A stretch of 64,000 nucleotides of DNA, from contig NZ_NRQT01000005.1 in assembly GCF_004119455.1 (NCBI RefSeq), forward strand, positions 372,001 to 436,000, given 5' to 3'. The position numbers and the translations under genes are program-made. Source of the DNA: Chryseobacterium sp. CH25. Its GTDB lineage: Bacteria; Bacteroidota; Bacteroidia; Flavobacteriales; Weeksellaceae. A model generated the notes under the pieces. That model searched no databases. It saw only the letters and a list, made by a program, of their open reading frames with translations, and was not told the DNA's origin. Below, piece after piece: positions 17,192-25,210 of the stretch (the first letter of the stretch is position 1; each line of letters begins with the position of its first letter).

Positions 17192-18268
17192 ATGGAAAAT
17201 ACAGGAAATATTGCCTTGGTTGTAGGCGCTACCGGAATTACAGGAAGTAATCTTGCTGAAGAACTTATTTCACAGGGATGGAAAACTTACGGATTATCTA
17301 GAAATCCTAACAATAACATTACAGGTCTTCACCCGGTGAAAGCAGACTTGTTGGATGAGCAGAATCTTATTGAGGCATTAAAAGACATCTCTCCTACTCA
17401 TGTTTATTTTACGACTTGGATGCGTAATGATACGGAAGAAGAAAACATCCGTGTTAACAGTATGTTGGTAAGAAATCTCCTGAACGTTTTATCTCCTAAA
17501 AAATCGGTTCAGCATGTGGCTTTGGTAACCGGATTGAAACATTACCTTGGACCATTTGAATCCTATGTTAAAGAAGGTAAACTGCCGGAAACACCTGTTC
17601 GTGAAGAACACCCGAGACTTTCGCTTCCCAATTTCTATTATGCTCAGGAAGATGAGATCTATAAAGCTTCGGAAAGAGATGGCTTTACATGGAGTATTCA
17701 CCGTCCTCATACCGTAGTTGGATATGCAGTAGGAAATCTCATGAATATTGGAGCTACATTGGCTGTGTACGCCAGTATTTGTAAGGAAACAGGAAGAAAA
17801 TTCATTTGGCCGGGTTCTGAAGCGCAATGGAATGGTATTTCTGACGTCACAGATGCCGGAATATTAGCCAAACAGTTAGTTTGGGCTTCCAGTACAGATT
17901 CTGCTAAAAACCAGGCTTATAATATTACCAATGGAGATGTTTTCCGATGGAAATGGCTATGGAACAGACTGGCAGACTGGTTTGGAATAGAATCAGAAGG
18001 TTTTAATGGTACCATAAGACCTCTTGAAAAAGAAATGGAAAACGATCAGGAAATCTGGAAAACCATTGCTGAAAAATATGAATTGAAAGAAAACAATTTA
18101 GATCGCCTATCCTCAGCATGGCACACCGATTTAGATCTTGGAAGGCCTCTTGAAGTAATGTGTGATCTGTCAAAAAGCAGAAAATTAGGTTTTACAGCCT
18201 ATAAAAGTACAGAAGACTCTTTTATAGAAGTATTTAAAAGGCTTAAATCTGAAAATATAATTCCTTAA
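17192..18268 (+). CDS. SDR-family NAD(P)-dependent oxidoreductase (PRISE-like)
   Basis: A 358-residue extended short-chain dehydrogenase. It has the Rossmann motif ALVVGATGITGSNLAEELISQGW with GATGITG, and ISPTHVYFTTWMRN resembling the progesterone 5-beta-reductase/iridoid synthase (PRISE) group. The region FYYAQEDEIY carries the tyrosine and lacks the usual YxxxK lysine spacing, as PRISE enzymes do. Members reduce activated enones with NADPH, so an enone or quinone detoxification role is plausible but not proven. It follows a Crp/Fnr gene in the same direction with an inverted repeat between them. Confidence 0.82.
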   Translation: MENTGNIALVVGATGITGSNLAEELISQGWKTYGLSRNPNNNITGLHPVKADLLDEQNLIEALKDISPTHVYFTTWMRNDTEEENIRVNSMLVRNLLNVLSPKKSVQHVALVTGLKHYLGPFESYVKEGKLPETPVREEHPRLSLPNFYYAQEDEIYKASERDGFTWSIHRPHTVVGYAVGNLMNIGATLAVYASICKETGRKFIWPGSEAQWNGISDVTDAGILAKQLVWASSTDSAKNQAYNITNGDVFRWKWLWNRLADWFGIESEGFNGTIRPLEKEMENDQEIWKTIAEKYELKENNLDRLSSAWHTDLDLGRPLEVMCDLSKSRKLGFTAYKSTEDSFIEVFKRLKSENIIP

Positions 18269-18285
18269 TTGCTGCTATTTTTTTA

Positions 18286-18421
18286 GCCACGAATGCACGA
18301 ATAAAAATGATTCGTGCATTCGTGGCATTTATCAGCAACATTCAATTTTATCGCAGATAAAATCCTTGCGCCTTAAAACGCAATCTTATAAAAAATATTT
18401 GCGCCCTTGCGTTTTCCAACA
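18286..18421. repeat. Composite intergenic repeat with perfect 17-bp hairpin
   Basis: GCCACGAATGCACGAAT (18286-18302) pairs perfectly with ATTCGTGCATTCGTGGC (18310-18326). After this come TTTTATCGCAGATAAAATCC and two GCGCC-containing modules (CTTGCGCCTTAAAACGCAAT, TTTGCGCCCTTGCG). Modules recur at 16300, 22405 and 34170. Placed between converging genes, the hairpin may also terminate transcription. Confidence 0.75.
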
Positions 18422-18460
18422 TTGAATTAATTTCCTTTTATTATAAATTGTGTTTTTACC

Positions 18461-19264
18461 TTATACTTCTGTGGTGGTAACCCCAAACTTCTGCTTAAAT
18501 GAATAATAAAAGTGAGACAGATTCTCAAATCCCAGATCCAGATAAATATCAGAAGGACGTTTCTCCTTATTTTTAATTAAATAGTAAGCTTCTTTTAATC
18601 TCCTTTCCTTTAGCCACTGCTTTGGACTCATGTTAAACATCTTATTAAAATCCCGTTTAAAACCAGATAAACTGCGCCCTGTAAGCCTGGCAAAGGCTTC
18701 AATAGAAACATTAAACATAAAATTTTTATTCATAAACTCTTTAAGATCAATCTTATGAGGTTCTGAGAAATCAAATAACAGATTTTTAAAATCAGGATTA
18801 CTTTGGAGAAGAAGTTCTATGGCTTCCTTTACTTTTAAAGCAGCTAATCTTGGCGGAATGTCTTTCGTTTTATTGACATATGGAATTAGAGAGGCAAAAT
18901 AACTCTTAAAAAAATCATCCGGTTCAAAAAAAAGCCTCTGATGATCTGGAAAAGAATGCTCCATTACGATCTTATTCTCAGTAGAATACTGTCTCAACGT
19001 TTCATCATCCAATGTAATCGAAAGAAATTGATACTTTTCATTCTTTGAAGGGTGTTTCATGGTTCTGATAAGTTGGTTTTTTCTCACCAGAACCACTGTA
19101 TTTTCCTTAATAATGGTTGTACCCTGTTCATGAAAAGCATGCGTTTCTCCGGACAGTTGAAATCCTAAAAAATGATCGGGAATAAACTCCTCATGGCCTT
19201 TGTAAGATTCAAAAGCACACGAATATACCAGTTTATCAAAGATGATTTCAGAAGTCTTTTCCAT
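18461..19264 (-). CDS. AraC-family transcriptional regulator
   Basis: A 267-residue protein. The N-terminal half is a cupin-like sensor segment (HAFHEQGTTIIKENTVVLVRKNQL). The C-terminal 100 residues hold the two AraC helix-turn-helices: FNVSIEAFARLTGRSLSGFKRDFNKMF, then PSDIYLDLGFENLSHFYYSFKQKFG. It is the last gene of a three-gene unit behind an SDR and a GlcG-like gene (gaps of 4 and 18 nt), which implies it controls that unit or a related stress response. The ligand is unknown. Confidence 0.9.
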   Translation of the reverse strand: MEKTSEIIFDKLVYSCAFESYKGHEEFIPDHFLGFQLSGETHAFHEQGTTIIKENTVVLVRKNQLIRTMKHPSKNEKYQFLSITLDDETLRQYSTENKIVMEHSFPDHQRLFFEPDDFFKSYFASLIPYVNKTKDIPPRLAALKVKEAIELLLQSNPDFKNLLFDFSEPHKIDLKEFMNKNFMFNVSIEAFARLTGRSLSGFKRDFNKMFNMSPKQWLKERRLKEAYYLIKNKEKRPSDIYLDLGFENLSHFYYSFKQKFGVTTTEV

Positions 19265-19282
19265 GATACAAATATCTGAAAT

Positions 19283-19684
19283 TTAACCTATAGCAAAAGC
19301 TCCTGCCTTCGCAATTTCTTTATCCTGCTCCGGAGTTCCACCTGATGAACCTATTGCCCCGATTACTTTACCTTCTTTATCCTTTATAACTACTCCACCT
19401 GCAATGGTTAAAAGTCCCTCATTAGAGTTGAGCATTCCATATCCATGAATATCTTCTCCTGCAATAATACTTCCCATAATATCACTGTCTACCCCAAACA
19501 TAACTGCTGTTTTTGCCTTTTTTACAGCAAAATCAATCACTCCGAACACACTGTCAAGTCTGGCAAAAGAAACCAGATGTCCGCCTGTATCTACAACAGC
19601 AATGCTTACTGGAATATTCAGGGATTTTGCTTTTTGGATAGCTGCTTGTAACGCTTTTTCAGCTATATCATAACTTAATTCCAT
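19283..19684 (-). CDS. GlcG/HbpS-like protein (DUF336)
   Basis: A 133-residue protein with the heme-degrading/GlcG fold. It opens LSYDIAEKALQAAIQKAKSLNIPVSIAVVDTGGHLVSFARLD and has the conserved glycine-rich end GGVVIKDKEGKVIGAIGSSGGTPEQDKEIAKAG. Related proteins bind heme or corrinoids or accompany oxidoreductases; no catalytic role can be assigned. There is no signal peptide, so it is cytoplasmic. It starts 4 nt after the SDR stop, so co-translation is likely. Confidence 0.85.
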   Translation of the reverse strand: MELSYDIAEKALQAAIQKAKSLNIPVSIAVVDTGGHLVSFARLDSVFGVIDFAVKKAKTAVMFGVDSDIMGSIIAGEDIHGYGMLNSNEGLLTIAGGVVIKDKEGKVIGAIGSSGGTPEQDKEIAKAGAFAIG

Positions 19685-19688
19685 ATCA

Positions 19689-20480
19689 TTAGCTTTTTGC
19701 TGTCCAGGCTTCTGCCTGTAATTGTTTTACAAAATCTTCGGTTTCCTTTGGATGAACATTTCTGAAGTTAGAATGATCATCAAGAACAACATCTACAATA
19801 CAATCTGCCATAGACTGAGGATCAAGCTGATGAGCTAATGATTCTGAAGCTCCGTCAAATGCGGATAAAGGAGTGAAGTTGTTTTCAGGATTATACCAAC
19901 GGAAAATAGAATCTACTCCACGGTCATTGAAACCTGTTCCAAATATTCCCGGATTACAAGTAGCTATTTTGATATTGAATGGTGCTAGTTCTGTTTTTAA
20001 ACCTTCTGCAATAGAACCCATAGCATGCTTTGAAGCACAGTAAGCCGCTACATAAGGAACTGTCCACAATTCTCCCATAGATGTTGTGAATACTATTTTC
20101 CCTGGTTTCTTCTGATCGATGAACTTTTTAATGAATCCCTGTGCCAGTTCAAGCCCACCAAACACATTCACGTCAAACATAGAACGGATCAGATCAACAG
20201 GCTGTTCAGCAATAGGCCCACCTTCCATAATTCCGGCATTGCTTACCAGAATATCAATATCATATTTTTGATGAATATAAGCCAGATCTCTGGGGTTAGT
20301 AACATCCAGTTTATCAACAGTTAGTTCTATTCCCTGTTCTTTTGCTTCACGAATCAAATCACTCATTTGAGGATAAACCTGTGTAGTGGCAATTACCTTA
20401 TGTCCTTTTTTAGCAAGATCAAATGCGGCAATCTTTCCGAATCCACTTGCAGCTCCTGTAATTAGAATTGTTTTACTCAT
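19689..20480 (-). CDS. Classical SDR-family oxidoreductase
   Basis: A 263-residue short-chain dehydrogenase. The cofactor loop TGAASGFGKIAA (T-G-x3-G-x-G) is at the N-terminus, followed by NAGIMEGG and the catalytic YCASKHA (Y-x3-K) after the serine in TTSMGEL. It is likely an NADP-dependent carbonyl or alcohol oxidoreductase. It heads the SDR-GlcG-AraC unit and is divergent from the S41 peptidase gene. Substrate is unknown. Confidence 0.9.
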   Translation of the reverse strand: MSKTILITGAASGFGKIAAFDLAKKGHKVIATTQVYPQMSDLIREAKEQGIELTVDKLDVTNPRDLAYIHQKYDIDILVSNAGIMEGGPIAEQPVDLIRSMFDVNVFGGLELAQGFIKKFIDQKKPGKIVFTTSMGELWTVPYVAAYCASKHAMGSIAEGLKTELAPFNIKIATCNPGIFGTGFNDRGVDSIFRWYNPENNFTPLSAFDGASESLAHQLDPQSMADCIVDVVLDDHSNFRNVHPKETEDFVKQLQAEAWTAKS

Positions 20481-20645
20481 TGTATTTTCTTTTTAATGAT
20501 GATACAAATTTCAAAGATTTGCAGCGAGGTAATATTGGTGGAAAGTTCATTGTTTTATTGCTCAGAAGTTCAGATATTCATTATAGATTAAAATATTATA
20601 GCTATTTTACTATCTTTCAAAAAATAGTAAGAAAAAAACTGATCT

Positions 20646-22091
20646 ATGATTAAAGCTAAAGCACTCCTATTAATTTTGGTGACCTCTTCTGCATGGAGCT
20701 TTGCCCAAAGCTGTAATTGCGAAAGTAATTATCAGTGGGTAAAGAAAACATTCGAGGAAAATGATGCCGGTTTTCAATACATTATTGATAAAAAAGGAAC
20801 AGCCGCATATGAGTTCCATAATAAAGAATTTCTCAATAAAATACGGAATACAAAATCAGATACAGAATGTAATCAAACGATTTATGACTGGTTAAAGTTT
20901 TTCAGATCCGGTCATTTTTCAATTAAAAAAATTGAGAATAATAAAGACCCAAAAACTCAGCCCAAAGAGGAAATAAAAACGGAACTTGTACCCATAAATC
21001 TTGAAAAGTTTAAAAAAGAAATCCAGTTTAAAAAAGAATCTGATCTGGAAGGCATTTGGGAAGCAGATCCTTATACCATTGGAATTAAAAAATTCGGAGA
21101 TATTTATAAAGGTTTTATTATTCAGTCAGGTGCTGAAAACTGGAAGCCTAATGAATTAAAACTAACGATTAATGCTGATAAAACAAAGGGTATTTTTTAT
21201 GTAAGAGATAAAACCGGCCAGGAAGTTAACAATATCCATTTTGTAGGTAAAAATCATCTTGAAATTGGAGATTTTACCTTGAAAAGAGTTTCTCCAAAGT
21301 TTGATCGTGAAGAAGGAATTGAAACCTATTATGAGGCGATTCAGGCAGAAAAACCTTTCTTAAAAGTAATGAATAGTACCACACTTCTTTTAAGAATTCC
21401 ATCTTTTAACGGTGCTTTGAAAAAAGAAATAGACAGTGTAATTACAGCCAATAAAACTAAAATTGAGAGCACAGAAAATCTGATTATAGATATCAGAAAT
21501 AATGGTGGCGGAAGTGATATCAGCTATGCAGAAATTATCCCCTATCTCTATACCAACCCTATCAGAAGTATCAGAACCCAGTTTTACTCTACTCCATTGA
21601 ATAATCAGAGAATGATCTTTCTTTATGAGAATTATGAAAAGTATGGAATATCAAAAGAAGACAGAGAATTCATGAAAAAATCTTATGATAAACTCAACGG
21701 AAAACTAGGTCAGTTTGTTTCATTACAGGAAGATGACAGCACAGTAGGTATTGAAAAGCTTGATAAAATCTATCCTTATCCAAAAAACGTAGGAATTATC
21801 ATCAACAATGGAAACGGAAGTACTGCTGAAGAATTTTTACTCGCAGCAAAACAAAGCAAAAAAGTTAAACTTTTTGGAACAACAACAGCCGGAGTACTTG
21901 ATGTTTCAAATATGTATTTTGTAAATTCTCCATGTAACGAAATTAAGTTTGGATACAGCCTTTCAAAAAGTTTCAGGATTCCGGATATGGCTATTGATGG
22001 AAAAGGAATTCAACCGGATTATTTTATAGATAAAACCATCCCGGATTATCAGTGGATTGATTATGTAAACGGAGTTTTAAACGAAAAATAA
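20646..22091 (+). CDS. Secreted S41-family peptidase
   Basis: A 481-residue protein with a signal peptide (MIKAKALLLILVTSSAWSFAQ) and a cysteine pair just after it (SCNC). The C-terminal tail-specific-protease domain (about 240-470) includes LIIDIRNNGGGS (substrate-binding strand). The nucleophile serine is in NNGNGSTAEEFLLAAKQ and is followed by LFGTTTAGVLD. There is no PDZ domain; a lipocalin-like segment (residues 130-215) precedes the protease domain, as in many Bacteroidetes S41 proteins. It probably acts in the periplasm, and the target is unknown. A TATCTTTC sequence at 20611-20618 is a weak -7 candidate. Confidence 0.88.
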   Translation: MIKAKALLLILVTSSAWSFAQSCNCESNYQWVKKTFEENDAGFQYIIDKKGTAAYEFHNKEFLNKIRNTKSDTECNQTIYDWLKFFRSGHFSIKKIENNKDPKTQPKEEIKTELVPINLEKFKKEIQFKKESDLEGIWEADPYTIGIKKFGDIYKGFIIQSGAENWKPNELKLTINADKTKGIFYVRDKTGQEVNNIHFVGKNHLEIGDFTLKRVSPKFDREEGIETYYEAIQAEKPFLKVMNSTTLLLRIPSFNGALKKEIDSVITANKTKIESTENLIIDIRNNGGGSDISYAEIIPYLYTNPIRSIRTQFYSTPLNNQRMIFLYENYEKYGISKEDREFMKKSYDKLNGKLGQFVSLQEDDSTVGIEKLDKIYPYPKNVGIIINNGNGSTAEEFLLAAKQSKKVKLFGTTTAGVLDVSNMYFVNSPCNEIKFGYSLSKSFRIPDMAIDGKGIQPDYFIDKTIPDYQWIDYVNGVLNEK

Positions 22092-22609
22092 TAGGATATG
22101 CTGTTTCCCTTGGAAGCAGCTTATTTTGTTTTTAAATGAACTAAGATGATGAATAATCAACTATGTATGTACTAAATAGATTGTTAACAGTGAAAATTCA
22201 ATAGAAACGGGCTTTAGCCCGTTTATTCAAATAACCCCAATTCCATTGGCTTTAGCCAAAATCTAAAAATGGTGTGATTTATAAGATCTTTACATTTTTA
22301 CATTGGGACTTTAACATATAGTTTGTCATTCCGTAGGAATCTAGCCTATTATATCCAAAAATACAGTTTAGATTCCTACGGAATGACAAATATCGTGTTA
22401 TTATATTCGTGCATTCGTGGCCATTATCAGCAGCATTCAATTTTATCGCAGATAAAATCCTAGCGCCTTAAAAACACAATCTTATAAAAAAAAACTTAGC
22501 GCCTTTGCGATTTCCAACAATCAATAAAGACATTGGATAGCAATAAAATCAACAGTTTATCATAAATTGGTTAAGTTTTTGAAGCATTTTATCCAAACCA
22601 ATCACACCC
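22092..22609. repeat. 518-bp intergenic mosaic of palindromic repeats
   Basis: No ORF. In order it holds: the palindrome AAACGGGCTTTAGCCCGTTT (22205-22224); TTGGCTTTAGCCAA (22246-22259); the 22321-22390 palindromic element; the half-module ATTCGTGCATTCGTGGCC; the TTTTATCGCAGATAAAATCC module; and two GCGCC modules ending near 22520. The first gene of the repair cluster starts at 22610. Confidence 0.75.
22321..22390. repeat. Dispersed palindromic element, copy 2
   Basis: The arms at 22321-22343 and 22369-22390 are the same sequence as in the element at 7220-7291 (GTTTGTCATTCCGTAGGAAT...). The centre differs. Conserved arms with a variable centre suggest selection on, or gene conversion of, the stem. 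Confidence 0.85.
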
Positions 22610-23632
22610 TTGAAGCTAATCACATTTACTAAAAAAGGAATTTACTGTCCGCAGGGAAAGTTCTATATAGATCCCTGGCGGCCTGTAGATATGGCCGTTA
22701 TTACTCACGGACATGCTGATCATGCCCGTTGGGGAATGAAAAAATACCTTTGTCATCATTTTACCCAACCTATTTTATATCAGAGAATTGGAAAAGATAT
22801 AGAATGTCAGGGTGTGGAATATGGTGAAAAAATCAATATCAATGGGGTAAATGTGTCTTTTCATCCTGCCGGACATATTATCGGTTCTGCGCAGATAAGA
22901 TTGGAATATAAAGGGTTTGTAACCGTTGTTTCCGGAGATTATAAAGTTCAGGATGATGGTCTCAGTACTCCTTTTGAGCTGGTGAAATGCAATGAATTTG
23001 TTACAGAAAGTACTTTCGGGCTTCCTATTTATAACTGGCTGGAAGTGGATGATTTAAATAAAAAGCTTCAGAATTGGGTATTAAAAAATCAGGAGAATCA
23101 GAAAACTTCTGTGTTTATTGGATATTCACTTGGTAAAGCTCAACGGATTATGAAGGCGGTAGAAGGCTTAGGAAAAATATATGTTCATGAATCTATCGGA
23201 AAACTGAATGAAGCCTTTGAAACCGCAGGGATTGATCTTCCGAAATATACCGTTGCAGATTTCAGAGAACGTCCGAAAGAAATGGAACACGAAATTGTTA
23301 TTGTTCCCCCCGCTTTATTAGATAGTAATATCATCAAAAAGATTCCGGATCCGGCTACCGCAATATGTTCAGGCTGGATGCAGGTGCGTGGAGCAAGAAG
23401 ATGGCGAAGTGCCGATGCTGGTTTTGCCATGAGTGACCATGCAGACTGGAAAGGATTATTACAAACAGTACGAGCCACAGAAGCGGAGATTGTACATGTT
23501 ACGCATGGTCAGACCGAAGTTTTTTCAAAATATCTGAATGAAATAGGGATGAAAGCAGATGTTATAGAAACACTGTTTGGAGAAGATGAAGAAGTATCGG
23601 AACAGGAAACCCTTGAAAATCTGAAGATATGA
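22610..23632 (+). CDS. Ligase-associated DNA exonuclease (MBL fold)
   Basis: A 340-residue metallo-beta-lactamase/beta-CASP-type nuclease. The metal site THGHADHA (H33, H35, D37, H38) is followed by HPAGHIIGSAQIRL and SGDY; YSLGKAQR and SDHADW are further conserved stretches. The start is TTG at 22610 (MKLITFTKKGIYCPQG), as the conserved N-terminus begins there and no ATG fits. It opens the ligase-associated DNA-damage-response cluster found in many bacteria and overlaps the ligase start by 4 nt (ATGA). It presumably trims DNA ends before ligation. Confidence 0.92.
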   Translation: MKLITFTKKGIYCPQGKFYIDPWRPVDMAVITHGHADHARWGMKKYLCHHFTQPILYQRIGKDIECQGVEYGEKININGVNVSFHPAGHIIGSAQIRLEYKGFVTVVSGDYKVQDDGLSTPFELVKCNEFVTESTFGLPIYNWLEVDDLNKKLQNWVLKNQENQKTSVFIGYSLGKAQRIMKAVEGLGKIYVHESIGKLNEAFETAGIDLPKYTVADFRERPKEMEHEIVIVPPALLDSNIIKKIPDPATAICSGWMQVRGARRWRSADAGFAMSDHADWKGLLQTVRATEAEIVHVTHGQTEVFSKYLNEIGMKADVIETLFGEDEEVSEQETLENLKI

Positions 23633-25209
23633 GATATTTTGCAGATCTTATCAATGCTTTGGAAACTACCAATAAGACCAATGCTAAAATTGAGGCTATC
23701 ATTGATTATCTGGAGCGTGCTCCGGATGAAGATAAAGTATGGTTTATTGCTTTGTTTACAGGAAAAAGACCCAAAAGAAATGTAAACACCAATGTCATGA
23801 AAGAATGGACATTAGAGATTACAGGACTACCCTTCTGGCTCTTTCAGGAAAGCTATTCTTCAGTGGGAGATCTTGGAGAAACTTTGTCCTTGATTCTCCC
23901 GCCACCAAAGGAAAAGATTGAGCGAAGCCTTTCCCAATGGATGAAAGACATTGTTGATTTAAAAGATAAAACAGAAGCCGAAAAGAAAGAATTCGTCCTC
24001 CAGTCATGGAATGGTCTGGATTATACGGAACGTTTGATTTTCAATAAATTAATAGGCGGAAGTTTTAGAATCGGAGTATCTGATAAAACGCTGATTAATG
24101 CGTTAACCAAATTCTCCGGGCAGGAATCCAGTACATTAACTCATAGTTTAATGGGGAAATGGCAGCCCGATGCAGTTTCCTTTAAAGAACTGATCTCTGC
24201 AGAAAATATCAATCCTGATAATTCAAAACCTTATCCATTTTGCCTTGCCTATCCTTTGGAGAAAGAACTTGAAGACCTGGGCCAGCCCGATGAATGGCTG
24301 GTAGAATATAAATGGGATGGCATCCGTGGACAGATCATCCGGAGAAATGATGAAGTATTTATATGGTCAAGAGGTGAAGAACTTGTTACAGAGCAATTTC
24401 CTGAGATCACTCAAACAGTGATGGCGATGAAAGGCAACTTTGTTTTAGATGGAGAAATACTTGCAGTGAAAGAGGGTAAGGTTTTAAACTTTAATGAATT
24501 ACAGAAAAGATTAAACAGGAAAACTTTAATTAAAAAAATGCTTTCTGAAATTCCGATTGAAGTATTTGCCTACGACTTATTGGAGCTTGAAGGTCATGAT
24601 CTGAGAGAAAAACCTGTTTCTGCAAGAAGAGCGATGCTGGAAGAATTATTACTGAATGAAACTCCTGTAAATATAAAACTTTCAAAGAACATTGAATTTG
24701 AAAAATGGGAAGAATTAAATGAAATCAGGGAAAACTCAAGAAGTGTAAACAGTGAAGGACTGATGTTGAAACAGAAAAACTCACCTTATCATGCCGGAAG
24801 AAAAAAAGGCGATTGGTGGAAATGGAAAATTAATCCTTTTACCATTGATGCGGTTCTCATTTATGCTCAAAAAGGTAGCGGCAGACGAAGTGCCTACTAC
24901 ACAGACTACACTTTTGCTGTAAAAAATGAAGATAAATTGGTAACAATTGCCAAAGCGTATTCTGGATTAACAGACAAGGAAATAATGGAAGTCAGTAAGT
25001 TTGTAACGAAAAATGCCATCGAGAAATTTGGTCCTGTACGAACGGTAAAAGCAGAACTGGTATTCGAGATAGCTTTTGAAGGAATCGGATTAAGTAACCG
25101 TCATAAAAGCGGTGTAGCTCTGCGGTTTCCAAGAATTGTAAGATGGCGTAAAGATAAAACGGTAGATGAGATCGATACCCTGGAAGAAATTAAAAAATTG
25201 ATACAATAA
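23629..25209 (+). CDS. ATP-dependent DNA ligase (ligase-associated repair cluster)
   Basis: A 526-residue ligase. It has an N-terminal DNA-binding domain, then the nucleotidyltransferase motif I EYKWDGIRGQ with adenylated lysine K228. DGEILA (motif III region), SEGLMLKQ (motif IV), WWKWK and an OB-fold C-terminus (VALRFPRIVRWRKDK) follow. It seals nicks with ATP, distinct from the NAD-dependent housekeeping LigA. It is translationally coupled to the exonuclease upstream (ATGA overlap) and the helicase downstream (1-nt gap). Confidence 0.95.
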   Translation: MRYFADLINALETTNKTNAKIEAIIDYLERAPDEDKVWFIALFTGKRPKRNVNTNVMKEWTLEITGLPFWLFQESYSSVGDLGETLSLILPPPKEKIERSLSQWMKDIVDLKDKTEAEKKEFVLQSWNGLDYTERLIFNKLIGGSFRIGVSDKTLINALTKFSGQESSTLTHSLMGKWQPDAVSFKELISAENINPDNSKPYPFCLAYPLEKELEDLGQPDEWLVEYKWDGIRGQIIRRNDEVFIWSRGEELVTEQFPEITQTVMAMKGNFVLDGEILAVKEGKVLNFNELQKRLNRKTLIKKMLSEIPIEVFAYDLLELEGHDLREKPVSARRAMLEELLLNETPVNIKLSKNIEFEKWEELNEIRENSRSVNSEGLMLKQKNSPYHAGRKKGDWWKWKINPFTIDAVLIYAQKGSGRRSAYYTDYTFAVKNEDKLVTIAKAYSGLTDKEIMEVSKFVTKNAIEKFGPVRTVKAELVFEIAFEGIGLSNRHKSGVALRFPRIVRWRKDKTVDEIDTLEEIKKLIQ

Positions 25210-25210
25210 A

